Assembly: GCF_030056795.1 (NCBI RefSeq)
Contig: NZ_JASHKQ010000008.1
Location: 1-64,000, forward strand
DNA: 64,000 nt
Source: Rhodococcus sp. IEGM 1381
GTDB taxonomy: Bacteria > Actinomycetota > Actinomycetes > Mycobacteriales > Mycobacteriaceae
Direction: 5' to 3'
Shown: piece by piece, positions 18,211-27,518 of the stretch
Position numbering within the stretch: position 1 is the first letter of the stretch
How the letters are laid out: every line of letters begins with the position of its first letter
Notes under the pieces: model-generated
Told to the model about the DNA's origin: nothing
Database searches by the model: none
Seen by the model: the letters and a program-made list of their open reading frames with translations, nothing else
Program-made: the position numbers and the translations under genes

Positions 18211-19043
18211 GCGTCATCGACCGCACCACCCGCGTCACCCCGCCTCGGCCGCGGAAGCCGCGGAGCATCCTGCGCAATGTCGTGTGGGTCGGAATCGTCG
18301 CACTGCTCGCACTGTCGTTGTACGGCATCGAGATTCGCTGGGACAGGTTGCTGGATCTCCCGCAGAACCTGGTGCGTTACGCAGGACTGATGTTCGTGCC
18401 GCCGGACGTATCCGCGCTGGGCAAGGCCGTGTCGGCCACCATCGAATCGGTCCAGATGGCATGGTTCGGAACGGTGCTCGGCATCGTCGTGTCGTTTCCG
18501 TTGAGCTTCCTCGCGGCCGCGAACATCGGGCCGCTCTGGCTGCGATGGCCGCTGCGTGTGGTGTTCGCCGTCATCAGGGCGGTGCCCGAGGTCGTCATCG
18601 CGATTCTCATCCTGTCGGTCACCGGGCTCACCGCGTTCACCGGAGCGCTCGCCATTGCCATCGGCTCGGTGGGCACCCTCGGCAAATGGGGATACGAGGC
18701 CATCGAAGGTGCCGAGAAGGGTCCGATCGAAGCGGCCCGGGCTGCAGGAGGTTCGACGGCGCAGATCGTGCGGTGGGGACTGTGGACCGACGTCGCCCCC
18801 GAGGTGTTCGCGTTCTGGCTCTATCGCTTCGAGATCAATGTTCGTGCGTCGGCCATCCTGGGTTTGATCGGTGCAGGCGGTATCGGCAGCATGTTGGTCG
18901 ACAACGTGCAATACCGGCAGTGGGGTGCTGTGGGCATGCTGCTGATCGTCGTTGTGGTCATTACCGTGATCATCGATCAGATCTCCGGGCGGGTGCGTCG
19001 TCGCATCATCGACGGACGCTGGGGCCGGCAGAGAAAAGTATGA
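18207..19043 (+). CDS. phnE: Phosphonate-type ABC transporter permease PhnE (second)
   Basis: A 278-residue permease paralogous to the preceding gene. About six helices; EAA-loop EAIEGAEKGPIEAARAAGG (about 173-191) and C-terminal ASAILGLIGAGGIGSML. ATG 18207 overlaps the stop of the first permease by 4 bp. The RpiR gene starts 7 bp downstream. Two separate permeases are common in phosphite/phosphonate importers. Confidence 0.9.
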   Translation: MSVIDRTTRVTPPRPRKPRSILRNVVWVGIVALLALSLYGIEIRWDRLLDLPQNLVRYAGLMFVPPDVSALGKAVSATIESVQMAWFGTVLGIVVSFPLSFLAAANIGPLWLRWPLRVVFAVIRAVPEVVIAILILSVTGLTAFTGALAIAIGSVGTLGKWGYEAIEGAEKGPIEAARAAGGSTAQIVRWGLWTDVAPEVFAFWLYRFEINVRASAILGLIGAGGIGSMLVDNVQYRQWGAVGMLLIVVVVITVIIDQISGRVRRRIIDGRWGRQRKV

Positions 19044-19050
19044 GCAAGAT

Positions 19051-19908
19051 ATGAGCATGGATCTCGCGCCGGGTGGAGTCGTCCCGCACATCAGATCGGT
19101 CATTCCGTCGATGCTGCCGGCCGAGCGGGCCGTTGCCGAGGTCTTTCTCTCTCGTCCCGCCGATATCGTCGAGATGTCCTCGCAGCAGGTCGCCGACGCG
19201 GCAGGCGCATCGCGAGCCTCGGTCGTGCGTACCTGCCAGAGTCTCGGTTTCGGCGGGTATCAGCAGTTGCGGGTGTTGCTCGCGCGTGACGCGGCACGCG
19301 CGCTACCCACCCAGGAGCGCTCGGCAGACGGCCCGTTCGCGATCGTGACCGAGACGTTCGCCCACGTCGGTGACTCCATAGCGGCGATGACGGCTCTGCT
19401 CACCACCGAGGACGTCACGCGCGCCGTCGACGCGCTCGCCGGTGCAGAGTCCATCGTGGTCATCGGGAACGGACTTTCGGCTGCCTTGGCTGCCGATACC
19501 GATGCCCGGATGCGCTCGCTGGGTCTGCGCTCGCACGCGCCCACCGACTCGATCGCCCAACAGGTAGCCGTTCGGCTTCTCACCGACCATGACGTCGCCC
19601 TCATCATCAGCGGGTCAGGCGCGACGAGTGCATCGACCAAGGCCGCTCAGGCCGCGCGGGAGCGAGGGGCCACCGTGGTGTCGGTGACCTCGTTCGCTCG
19701 CTCGACTCTGGCGGCCGCGTCGGACATAGCCTTGGTGGTGGGCATGCGAGATCTCAGTTTCCAGCGTGAACTCGCTGTCACCAGCCGCATTCCGCACGTG
19801 ATCCTGCTCGAGGGACTGATGGCGGCGCTGACCGACGCGTTGGGGGACAGGGCGTCGGCAGCGATGGCCGCGACCCTCGAAGTCATTTCCGGCAACCTGG
19901 GTGAGTGA
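19051..19908 (+). CDS. RpiR/MurR-family transcriptional regulator with SIS domain
   Basis: A 285-residue regulator. The N-terminal RpiR helix-turn-helix (about 10-80) contains VADAAGASRASVVRTCQSLG. The SIS sugar-phosphate-binding domain (about 125-260) contains GNGLSAALAAD and ISGSGATSAS. RpiR proteins sense phosphorylated sugars or related metabolites. This suggests the operon's ligand or its product is a phosphorylated compound handled with the HAD enzyme. Last gene of the operon, 7 bp after the permease. It probably binds the palindrome at 14875-14893. Confidence 0.88.
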   Translation: MSMDLAPGGVVPHIRSVIPSMLPAERAVAEVFLSRPADIVEMSSQQVADAAGASRASVVRTCQSLGFGGYQQLRVLLARDAARALPTQERSADGPFAIVTETFAHVGDSIAAMTALLTTEDVTRAVDALAGAESIVVIGNGLSAALAADTDARMRSLGLRSHAPTDSIAQQVAVRLLTDHDVALIISGSGATSASTKAAQAARERGATVVSVTSFARSTLAAASDIALVVGMRDLSFQRELAVTSRIPHVILLEGLMAALTDALGDRASAAMAATLEVISGNLGE

Positions 19909-20034
19909 AGCGTCACCTGTGGTCGGTGACACCGTCGCACCGGTGTGCACGCTAGGTTCACTACGGTAGAAGGCGAGCAGCGGCGCTGAAGCTGCTCCCG
20001 CGGGCACGTCGACGACAGGACAGGGACCAACATC

Positions 20035-21054
20035 GTGAGTACAGACGACGCTGCCATAGCAACGGTCGTTGCCGGAGTCGACCTGGGTGACCCGGAACTC
20101 GCGCGATCCGTCGCCGACGGCCTCGCACGCGTCGAAGAGCTGATGATCAGCGAACTCTCCGATGGAGAAGACTTCCTGACCGAGGCCGCGCTGCACCTGG
20201 CCAAGGCCGGCGGAAAGCGATTCCGGCCTCTGTTCACGGTGCTCACCGGCCAGCTGGGACCGTCACCGACCGATCCGGCGATCGTCACCGCCGCCACGGT
20301 CGTCGAACTGGTTCATCTCGCGACGCTCTATCACGACGACGTCATGGACGAGGCCTCGATGCGCCGAGGTGCGGAGAGCGCGAACTCACGCTGGGGCAAC
20401 AGTGTGGCGATTCTCGCGGGCGACTACCTGTTCGCGCACGCGTCGCGGCTGGTGTCCACCCTCGGTCCCGACGCCGTGCGCATCATTGCCGAGACGTTCG
20501 CCGAGCTGGTCACGGGGCAGATGCGCGAGACGATCGGAGCCAAGGGCACCGAGGATCCCGTCGCGCACTACCTGAAGGTCGTGTGGGAGAAGACCGGTTC
20601 GTTGATTGCGTCGTGCGGACGGTTCGGCGGAACGTTCAGTGGCGGCGACGCCGAGCACGTGGGACGCCTCGAGCGCCTCGGTGACGCCGTCGGAACCGCT
20701 TTTCAGATCTCCGACGACATCATCGACATCTCCTCGGCCACCGAGCAGTCCGGCAAGACCCCCGGCACCGACCTGAGGGAGGGCGTACACACTCTCCCGG
20801 TGCTCTTCGCGCTGCGCGAGGAAGGTGCCGACGGCGACCGGCTGCGCGAGATCCTGGCCGGCCCGGTCACCGAGGACGCCCTGGTCACAGAGGCCCTCGA
20901 GCTGTTGCAGCGCTCGCCAGGAATGGTCTCGGCCAAGAAGACGCTCGGGGAGTACGCAGCTCGGGCCCATGCAGAGCTCGCGCAGCTGCCGCAGGGACCG
21001 GCCAACGATGCACTCGGACGGTTGGTGGACTACACCGTCGAACGCGTGGGCTGA
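20035..21054 (+). CDS. grcC1: Long-chain polyprenyl diphosphate synthase (menaquinone side chain)
   Basis: A 339-residue trans-prenyltransferase. First Asp-rich motif DDVMD (101-105) follows HLATLYH; the second, DDIID, is at about 228-232; GGKRFRP (59-65) binds IPP. It makes the isoprenoid chain attached to the menaquinone ring. Gene order menJ / grcC1 / htpX matches M. tuberculosis once the inserted transporter operon is removed. Start GTG 20035. Confidence 0.9.
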   Translation: MSTDDAAIATVVAGVDLGDPELARSVADGLARVEELMISELSDGEDFLTEAALHLAKAGGKRFRPLFTVLTGQLGPSPTDPAIVTAATVVELVHLATLYHDDVMDEASMRRGAESANSRWGNSVAILAGDYLFAHASRLVSTLGPDAVRIIAETFAELVTGQMRETIGAKGTEDPVAHYLKVVWEKTGSLIASCGRFGGTFSGGDAEHVGRLERLGDAVGTAFQISDDIIDISSATEQSGKTPGTDLREGVHTLPVLFALREEGADGDRLREILAGPVTEDALVTEALELLQRSPGMVSAKKTLGEYAARAHAELAQLPQGPANDALGRLVDYTVERVG

Positions 21055-21091
21055 CGACCGGGGAACTGCTGCTCGGGGTGTGTTCGTTGAT

Positions 21092-21107
21092 CGGGTAGCG
21101 ATACCCG
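21092..21107 (+). promoter_or_regulatory. GNRA-loop hairpin in the htpX leader
   Basis: CGGGTA-GCGA-TACCCG forms a six-pair stem with a GCGA tetraloop. It ends four bases before the GAGGAGG ribosome-binding site (21112-21118) of htpX. It may stabilise the leader or modulate translation. Confidence 0.4.
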
Positions 21108-21128
21108 GTACGAGGAGGCACCCCAAAG

Positions 21129-21998
21129 ATGAACGGTTACGCGAACGGCGCGAAGACTTTCGGCCTGCTGGTCGGAATGTCCGCACTCATCGTCTTCATC
21201 GGCTCGCTGTTCGGTAACGCGACCATCCTGATCGGCTCCGTCGTCTTGGCCGTCGGCGTGAACGGCTATGCGTATTTCAACAGCGCGAAGATGGCCTTGC
21301 GGTCGATGCACGCGGTGCCGGTGACCGAGCTGGAGCAGCCGGCGATGTATCGGATCGTCCACGAGTTGGCTACGGCCGCTCATCAACCGATGCCCGCGTT
21401 GTACGTGAGCCCCACCAACAATCCCAACGCTTTCGCCACCGGGCGAAACCCGCGTAACGCGGCCGTGTGCTGCACCGAAGGCATCCTGCGGATCCTCGAC
21501 GAGCGGGAACTGCGCGCCGTGCTCGGCCACGAGCTGTCGCACGTCTACAACCGCGACATACTGATCTCGTCGGTTGCCGGTGCGATGGCTTCGGTCATCT
21601 CGGGTCTGGCGAACCTGGCCTTCTTCGCCAACGTGTTCGGCGGACGCGGCAACGGGGGAGCGAACCCGCTCGCGCTGCTGCTGGTGTCGATGCTGGGGCC
21701 CATTGCGGCCAGCCTGGTTCGCCTCGCGGTCTCTCGCTCGCGTGAGTACCAGGCCGACCAGTCGGGAGCCGAATTGACCGGTGATCCGCTGGCGCTCGCG
21801 TCGGCGCTCCGCAAGCTCGAGCAAGGTGTGCAGCTGGCACCGCTGCCGCCCGAGCCGCGGCTGGCGGCGGAGTCACATCTGATGATCGCCAATCCGTTCC
21901 GAATCGGCGACAAGGCCGGCGCGCTCTTTGCCACCCACCCGCCGATGGCCGACCGCATCGAGCGACTCGAACGGATGGCCGGCCACCGGCCCTATTGA
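21129..21998 (+). CDS. htpX: Zinc metalloprotease HtpX
   Basis: A 289-residue M48 membrane protease involved in membrane-protein quality control. Two N-terminal helices (about 12-52), the zinc site HELSH (about 134-138), and further hydrophobic helices follow; the third zinc ligand Glu is in [10 protein letters not shown]. Length is typical. It has a strong GAGGAGG ribosome-binding site. It converges with yajQ across a long hairpin. Confidence 0.95.
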   Translation: MNGYANGAKTFGLLVGMSALIVFIGSLFGNATILIGSVVLAVGVNGYAYFNSAKMALRSMHAVPVTELEQPAMYRIVHELATAAHQPMPALYVSPTNNPNAFATGRNPRNAAVCCTEGILRILDERELRAVLGHELSHVYNRDILISSVAGAMASVISGLANLAFFANVFGGRGNGGANPLALLLVSMLGPIAASLVRLAVSRSREYQADQSGAELTGDPLALASALRKLEQGVQLAPLPPEPRLAAESHLMIANPFRIGDKAGALFATHPPMADRIERLERMAGHRPY

Positions 21999-22070
21999 GC
22001 GGCTGCGCCGCATGTGAACGGAACTTCGTAGCCCACTACGAACTTCCGCTCACGTGCAGCGCAGCTGCTC
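21997..22070. terminator. Long bidirectional hairpin between htpX and yajQ
   Basis: Left arm GTGAACGGAACTTCGTAG (22014-22031) pairs with CTACGAACTTCCGCTCAC (22036-22053) around a CCCA loop with two mismatches. The outer stem GAGCGGCTGCGC / GCGCAGCTGCTC extends the pairing to 21997-22070. It spans the stop codons of both convergent genes, so it is probably a shared terminator. A half copy is at 45-100. Confidence 0.75.
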
Positions 22071-22570
22071 TACCGGTAGTTGACGAACTGCAGTGCGATG
22101 CCGAAATCCTCGTTCTTGAGCAACTGCTGGATGGCCTGGAGGTCGTCGCGCTTCTTGCTGCTCACGCGCAGCTCGTCGCCCTGGATCTGCGCTTTGACAC
22201 CCTTGGGTCCGTCGTCGCGGATCTTCTTCGAGATCTTCTTGGCGTTCTCGGTGCTGATGCCCTGCACGAGCTTGCCGGTCACCTTGTAGACCTTGCCGGA
22301 TGCGGCCGGGTCGTTGGCCTCGAAGGACTTGAGCGAGACGTCGCGTCGAATCAGTTTTTCCTTGAACACGTCCAGGGCGGCTTTGACCTTCTCCTCGGAT
22401 TCGGACGTGATGACGATGGTCTCGGCCTCGCCGCTGCCGGACCATTCGATGCTGGTGTCGGATCCACGGAAGTCGAAGCGGGTCGCCAGCTCCTTCGCGG
22501 CTTGTCCCAGAGCGTTGTCCACTTCCTGGCGGTCGACTTTGCTCACTACGTCGAAGGACGAATCAGCCAC
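22070..22570 (-). CDS. yajQ: YajQ family nucleotide-binding protein
   Basis: A 166-residue protein with the N-terminal [20 protein letters not shown] and central [14 protein letters not shown] typical of YajQ/UPF0234. Some homologues bind cyclic di-GMP or nucleic acid; the role in actinomycetes is not settled. M. tuberculosis carries a homologue (Rv0566c) just past htpX, matching this order. It converges with htpX; upstream lies the tRNA-Tyr promoter on the other strand. Confidence 0.92.
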   Translation of the reverse strand: MADSSFDVVSKVDRQEVDNALGQAAKELATRFDFRGSDTSIEWSGSGEAETIVITSESEEKVKAALDVFKEKLIRRDVSLKSFEANDPAASGKVYKVTGKLVQGISTENAKKISKKIRDDGPKGVKAQIQGDELRVSSKKRDDLQAIQQLLKNEDFGIALQFVNYR

Positions 22571-22672
22571 TTCTCACACTCTCCAGTCGAATCGAAATAT
22601 TTGATGTGGCGATGGTGTGGCCCACATCCTGCAGGGACTTTATCGGCCCGCTACCGACCGTATCCACCCGGT

Positions 22673-22701
22673 TTGCGTTCCGGGGGGACGTTCGTTGTAT
22701 T
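22673..22701 (+). promoter_or_regulatory. tRNA-Tyr promoter
   Basis: TTGCGT (22673-22678), 17-base spacer, TGTATT (22696-22701), about 45 bases before the mature tRNA 5' end. Confidence 0.5.
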
Positions 22702-22745
22702 CTTCTCACCGCGCCGAAGAGCAGGACGAGCTTCGATCGCAGCAC

Positions 22746-22828
22746 GGCAGATTGCCCGAGCGGCCAATGGGAGCGGACTGTAAATCCGTCGGCTTATGCC
22801 TACGTAGGTTCGAATCCTACATCTGCCA
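22746..22828 (+). tRNA. tRNA-Tyr (GTA)
   Basis: Acceptor GGCAGAT pairs with ATCTGCC. The anticodon loop CTGTAAA carries GTA. A long variable arm and the T-loop GGTTCGAATCC are present, with discriminator A. CCA is not encoded. The type II (long variable arm) shape is normal for bacterial tRNA-Tyr. Confidence 0.96.
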
Positions 22829-22836
22829 CACCTGGA

Positions 22837-22868
22837 ACCCCGGCGAGTGTTTCTCTCGCTGGGGTTTC
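22837..22868 (+). terminator. Terminator after tRNA-Tyr
   Basis: ACCCCGGCGAG pairs with CTCGCTGGGGT (one G-T pair) around a seven-base loop, followed by a short TTCC. It ends the tRNA-Tyr transcript. Confidence 0.65.
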
Positions 22869-22907
22869 CATGTGAAGAGGACATGGAAGGGTCGCTGACC
22901 ACGTAAT

Positions 22908-22937
22908 TTGGTACTGGGCGCTCCGAATGTGTAACCT
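22908..22937 (+). promoter_or_regulatory. Promoter for tRNA-Thr (and possibly tRNA-Met, rpmG)
   Basis: TTGGTA (22908-22913), 18-base spacer, TAACCT (22932-22937). The same -10 hexamer and spacing are found upstream of rplJ. Confidence 0.5.
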
Positions 22938-22975
22938 CTTGAAGGCTTCAGCGCACGGCAACGTGAACTGATCCC

Positions 22976-23048
22976 GCCCCCTTAGCTCAGTCGGTAGAGC
23001 GTTTCCATGGTAAGGAAAAGGTCAACGGTTCGATTCCGTTAGGGGGCT
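22976..23048 (+). tRNA. tRNA-Thr (GGT)
   Basis: Acceptor GCCCCCT pairs with AGGGGGC. The anticodon stem TTTCC/GGAAA encloses ATGGTAA (anticodon GGT). T-arm ACGGTTCGATTCCGT. CCA not encoded. Confidence 0.96.
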
Positions 23049-23110
23049 CGCTGGATTGGATTGCTCGACGTCGCGTTCCTTACGTGGGATGGTAGACGAT
23101 GAGCACCTGA

Positions 23111-23183
23111 GGCGGTGTAGCTCAGTTGGTAGAGCAAACGACTCATAATCGTTGCGTCGCCGGTTCAAGTCCGGTCACCGCTA
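23111..23183 (+). tRNA. tRNA-Met (CAT), elongator type
   Basis: Acceptor GGCGGTG pairs with CACCGCT (terminal G-T). The anticodon stem AACGA/TCGTT encloses CTCATAA. The D-arm GCTCAGTTGGTAGAGC and a first base paired to the 3' side point to the elongator, not initiator, form. Confidence 0.94.
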
Positions 23184-23264
23184 CACAGTAAGCAAGCACG
23201 ACCAGTAGCACCCATGAACAGTCCTGATTGACCCAGATCAGATTTACCCGAAAGTAGGCGTCCA

Positions 23265-23432
23265 GTGGCCTCCTCCACCGATGTGCGGCCCAAGATCACC
23301 TTGGCCTGCGAGGTTTGCAAGCACCGCAACTACATCACCAAGAAGAACCGTCGGAACGATCCCGACCGTATCGAGCTGAAGAAGTTCTGCTCCAACTGCG
23401 GAACACACCGGGCTCACCGCGAATCTCGCTAG
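23265..23432 (+). CDS. rpmG: 50S ribosomal protein L33 (zinc-binding form)
   Basis: A 55-residue protein starting at GTG 23265 ([18 protein letters not shown]). Two CxxC pairs (CEVC and CSNC) form the zinc ribbon of the C+ type of L33. [20 protein letters not shown] is the family core. It lies 82 bp after tRNA-Met and just upstream of hadA, as for rpmG2 in M. tuberculosis. Confidence 0.95.
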   Translation: MASSTDVRPKITLACEVCKHRNYITKKNRRNDPDRIELKKFCSNCGTHRAHRESR

Positions 23433-23541
23433 ATTGCACGGCTCGCTGGTTCGCAGTTCCGATCTCTAATCGGCGCCCGGCGTTAGGTCGCATTTTCTTT
23501 CCCTAACGGCTCTTGCGTCCAGGGTAGAAAAGGTCTCCACC

Positions 23542-24084
23542 GTGTCACAAGCTCCACATGACGTCCCGGCCATGGATGCATCCGCACACGCGGCGTCCAT
23601 GGTCGGTTCTCATTTTCGCGTCGACGACTTCTACGAGGTCGGCCGCGAGAAGATTCGTGAGTATGCGCGTGCCGTCCAAGATTCTCATCCCGCGCACCAC
23701 GACGAGGACGCAGCGAAGGGCCTCGGTTACGATGGTCTCCTCGCGCCCTTGACCTTCATTTCGCTGCTCGGCATCATGTCGCAGACCCGGATGTTGCAAG
23801 AGTTCATCACCGGTTACGACCCCAGCCAGATCCTGCAGACCGATCAGCGGCTGGAATTCCATCGCCCGATCCAGGTCGGCGACCGGATCTTCTGCGACGT
23901 CTATCTCGAGTCGTTCCGGCAGATGAGCGGCAGCGACATCATGACCACCAAGAACATCATCACCGATCAGAATGGTGACCTCGTGCAAACCACGTGGACG
24001 ACCATTGTGGCTCGTACCGGTGGCGAGATCGACGAGAACATCGCGCACGCGGTCAAGGAAGTGATCAGGCATGGCGCTTCGTAA
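23542..24084 (+). CDS. hadA: (3R)-hydroxyacyl-ACP dehydratase subunit HadA
   Basis: A 180-residue MaoC-like hot-dog protein. HadA is the non-catalytic, substrate-binding partner of HadB in the FAS-II dehydratase that elongates mycolic-acid precursors. FRVDDFYEVGREKIREYARAV near the N-terminus and YDPSQILQTDQRLEFHRPI in the middle are family-typical. It starts at GTG 23542. hadB begins 14 bp before its stop codon, in another frame, so translation is probably coupled. Confidence 0.93.
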   Translation: MSQAPHDVPAMDASAHAASMVGSHFRVDDFYEVGREKIREYARAVQDSHPAHHDEDAAKGLGYDGLLAPLTFISLLGIMSQTRMLQEFITGYDPSQILQTDQRLEFHRPIQVGDRIFCDVYLESFRQMSGSDIMTTKNIITDQNGDLVQTTWTTIVARTGGEIDENIAHAVKEVIRHGAS

Positions 24085-24496
24085 CTTCGACGACGTGTCC
24101 GTCGGCGAAGAGCTACCCGAGCGCATCGTGTCTCTGACCCGTGGCGACCTGGTGAATTATGCGGGCGTATCCGGCGATCCCAACCCGATCCACTGGAGCG
24201 ACGAGGTAGTCGAACTGGCCGGACTGGACAACGTGATCGCGCACGGCATGCTCACGATGGGTCTCGGCGCAGGCGTCGTCACTTCGTGGCTCGGCGATCC
24301 GGGTGCGGTCACCGAATACAACGTGCGCTTCTCCAACCCGGTGTATGTCTCGGCAGATTCCGCAGCGCAGGTCGAGTTCACCGGCAAGATCAAATCGATG
24401 GACGCCGAAGCGCGAACTGCGACCGTTGCCATCGTCGCGAAGTCCGCGGGCAAGAAGATTTTCGGGCGAGCGACCGCAACGGTACGTTTGGCCTGA
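24071..24496 (+). CDS. hadB: (3R)-hydroxyacyl-ACP dehydratase subunit HadB
   Basis: A 141-residue MaoC-type hydratase. The catalytic pattern is visible: YAGVSGDPNPIHWSDE with catalytic Asp and His (about 32-47), followed by the hydrophobic helix IAHGMLTMGLG. It is the catalytic subunit of the FAS-II dehydratase with HadA. No hadC follows; after about 190 bp comes tRNA-Trp. Overlaps hadA by 14 bp. Confidence 0.94.
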   Translation: MALRNFDDVSVGEELPERIVSLTRGDLVNYAGVSGDPNPIHWSDEVVELAGLDNVIAHGMLTMGLGAGVVTSWLGDPGAVTEYNVRFSNPVYVSADSAAQVEFTGKIKSMDAEARTATVAIVAKSAGKKIFGRATATVRLA

Positions 24497-24541
24497 GCAT
24501 GTCGATCCGGCCGCGGAGGTTCGTGGGCGTGACGACGGGAT

Positions 24542-24571
24542 TTATCTGTTCCGAAGGGTGTGCAGTACACT
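24542..24571 (+). promoter_or_regulatory. Weak promoter candidate for tRNA-Trp-secE-nusG
   Basis: TACACT (24566-24571) is a good -10 element. The -35 position 18 bases upstream reads TTATCT (24542-24547), a poor match. The 190-bp gap between hadB and tRNA-Trp holds no other feature I can recognise. Confidence 0.35.
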
Positions 24572-24685
24572 GAGATTTCTGGGGTAATCCGGCGCTCTGC
24601 GCTGCCCGCGTCCTCTTCCTGAGGTTGTGTGGGTGGCTCGCAGGAGTCGGATGGACACCAGAGCGGCCGAGAAGATTCGGCCGAA

Positions 24686-24758
<73 letters not shown>

Positions 24759-24787
24759 CCAAGGTGTCAGCAACTGAGAGGAACGAC

Positions 24788-25255
24788 GTGAGCGAGGAGC
24801 GCGGTAAGCGCGACGGTCGATCGGGGGAGTTCGAGGACTCTTCGGCCCCAGACGACGTCGTACCTGGCTCCGAGGGCCGTCTCTCCGACACTGACACGTC
24901 CGCCGGTGAATCTGCTGCGGAGGCAGTTGTGCCCACCGGTAAACGATCGTCGAGCAGGTCACGCAGCGGTGCCGCGGGTGTGTCTATGACGAAGGCCCCG
25001 ACCCCGCCGGCGAATGCCAAGTCCGGCAAAGCACGTTCGGGCAAGACCAAGGCAGACAAACGGCCCAACGTTTTTCTGCGGCTGCTCCAGTTCTTCCGCG
25101 AAGTCGTTGCCGAACTGCGCAAGGTCATCTGGCCGAACAAGAAGCAGATGGTCACCTACACCACCGTCGTGCTCGTCTTCCTGGCGTTCATGGTCGCGTA
25201 CATCAGCGGTCTCGACGTGTTGTTCCTCAAGGGCGTCGGCTGGCTGTTCGGCTGA
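24788..25255 (+). CDS. secE: Preprotein translocase subunit SecE
   Basis: A 155-residue protein. The last 60 residues are the conserved SecE core: FLRLLQFFREVVAELRKVIWPNK (amphipathic helix) and one membrane helix (about 118-140). The first 90 residues are a low-complexity charged and Ser-rich extension common in mycolic-acid actinomycetes. GTG 24788 was chosen because earlier in-frame codons fall within tRNA-Trp. It is 60 bp upstream of nusG. Confidence 0.93.
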   Translation: MSEERGKRDGRSGEFEDSSAPDDVVPGSEGRLSDTDTSAGESAAEAVVPTGKRSSSRSRSGAAGVSMTKAPTPPANAKSGKARSGKTKADKRPNVFLRLLQFFREVVAELRKVIWPNKKQMVTYTTVVLVFLAFMVAYISGLDVLFLKGVGWLFG

Positions 25256-25300
25256 CCGACACGGCTGACATTTCGACGATCGAACCGAGCAGGAAACTAG

Positions 25301-26152
<852 letters not shown>

Positions 26153-26217
26153 AAGCCGCGCGCACAGACTTGCAGTAGCAACCGCAAGAAAACCCGAGCG
26201 AATACAAGGAAAAAGAA

Positions 26218-26652
26218 ATGCCCCCGAAGAAGAAGAAGCTAGCCGGGATCATCAAGCTTCAGATCCAGGCCGGTGCCGCCAACCCGGCACCGCCCGTCGG
26301 CCCCGCATTGGGCCAGCACGGCGTCAACATCATGGAGTTCTGCAAGGCGTACAACGCCGCGACCGAGTCGCAGCGCGGCAACGTCGTGCCGGTCGAGATC
26401 TCGGTCTACGAAGACCGCACGTTCGACTTCAAGCTCAAGACTCCTCCCGCTGCCAAGCTGCTGCTCAAGGCTGCAGGCGTGGCAAAGGGCTCCGGCGAGC
26501 CGCACAAGACCAAGGTCGCCAAGGTGACCATGGATCAGGTGCGCGAGATCGCCAAGACCAAGGCCGAGGACCTCAACGCCAACGACATCGATCAGGCCGC
26601 GAAGATCATCGCCGGCACTGCTCGCTCGATGGGCATCACCGTCGAAGGCTGA
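26218..26652 (+). CDS. rplK: 50S ribosomal protein L11
   Basis: A 144-residue protein starting [40 protein letters not shown] is the canonical N-terminal L11 block. It forms part of the GTPase-associated centre. It is 65 bp after nusG and 75 bp before rplA; both gaps are without obvious hairpins. Confidence 0.97.
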
Positions 26653-26727
26653 TTTACCCAGAAATACACGTGGGAGAGCCGGCCAGGCTCGTCAACCACA
26701 CTGAACTCGAACGAAGGACAGCAAGAC

Positions 26728-27447
26728 ATGGCAAAGCGCAGCAAGGCATATCTCGAACACGCCGCCAAGATCGACCAGGACAACCTCTACTCGCCTCTCG
26801 AAGCCGCAAAGCTGGCCAAGGAGACCGCGTCGAGCAAGTTCGACCCCACCGTCGAGGTTGCAGTGCGACTCGGCGTCGATCCCCGCAAGGCCGATCAGAT
26901 GGTGCGCGGCACCGTCAACCTTCCCCACGGCACCGGCAAGACCGCTCGGGTTATTGTTTTCGCCGCTGGTGAGAAGGCCGCAGAGGCCGAGGCAGCAGGA
27001 GCCGACGTCGTCGGCGCAGAAGATCTGATCGAGCGCATCCAGGGCGGATTCCTGGACTTCGACGCGGCGATCGCCACCCCGGATCAGATGGCCAAGGTCG
27101 GCCGTATCGCCCGTGTCCTCGGACCGCGTGGCCTGATGCCGAACCCGAAGACGGGCACGGTCACCAACGACGTGACCAAGGCTGTCAACGACATCAAGGG
27201 CGGCAAGATCAACTTTCGCGTCGACAAGCAGGCCAACCTGCACTTCGTCATCGGTAAGGCCTCGTTCGACGAGACCAAGCTGGTGGAGAACTACGGCGCA
27301 GCGCTGGACGAGATCCTGCGTGCAAAGCCGTCGTCGGCCAAGGGTCGTTACGTCAAGAAGGTCACCGTCTCGACCACCACTGGACCCGGCGTCCAGGTCG
27401 ATCCGAACCGTACGCGCAACCTCCTCGAGGACGACGCGAACGCGTAA
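26728..27447 (+). CDS. rplA: 50S ribosomal protein L1
   Basis: A 239-residue L1 protein (L1 stalk). [21 protein letters not shown] and [15 protein letters not shown] are family signatures. ATG 26728 is preceded by GAAGGA. A strong terminator follows 15 bp after the stop. Confidence 0.97.
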   Translation: MAKRSKAYLEHAAKIDQDNLYSPLEAAKLAKETASSKFDPTVEVAVRLGVDPRKADQMVRGTVNLPHGTGKTARVIVFAAGEKAAEAEAAGADVVGAEDLIERIQGGFLDFDAAIATPDQMAKVGRIARVLGPRGLMPNPKTGTVTNDVTKAVNDIKGGKINFRVDKQANLHFVIGKASFDETKLVENYGAALDEILRAKPSSAKGRYVKKVTVSTTTGPGVQVDPNRTRNLLEDDANA

Positions 27448-27462
27448 TTCGACAGCTCCGAA

Positions 27463-27498
27463 CGAAGGCCGGTCTCCCTGCGGGAGGCCGGCCTTCGT
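27463..27498 (+). terminator. Terminator after rplA
   Basis: CGAAGGCCGG-TCTCC pairs with GGGA-GGCCGGCCTTCG in a long GC-rich stem with a small loop. It separates the ribosomal operon from the convergent lipG-like gene. Confidence 0.75.
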
Positions 27499-27518
27499 CG
27501 TGTGGTCCTGGCGAAAAT

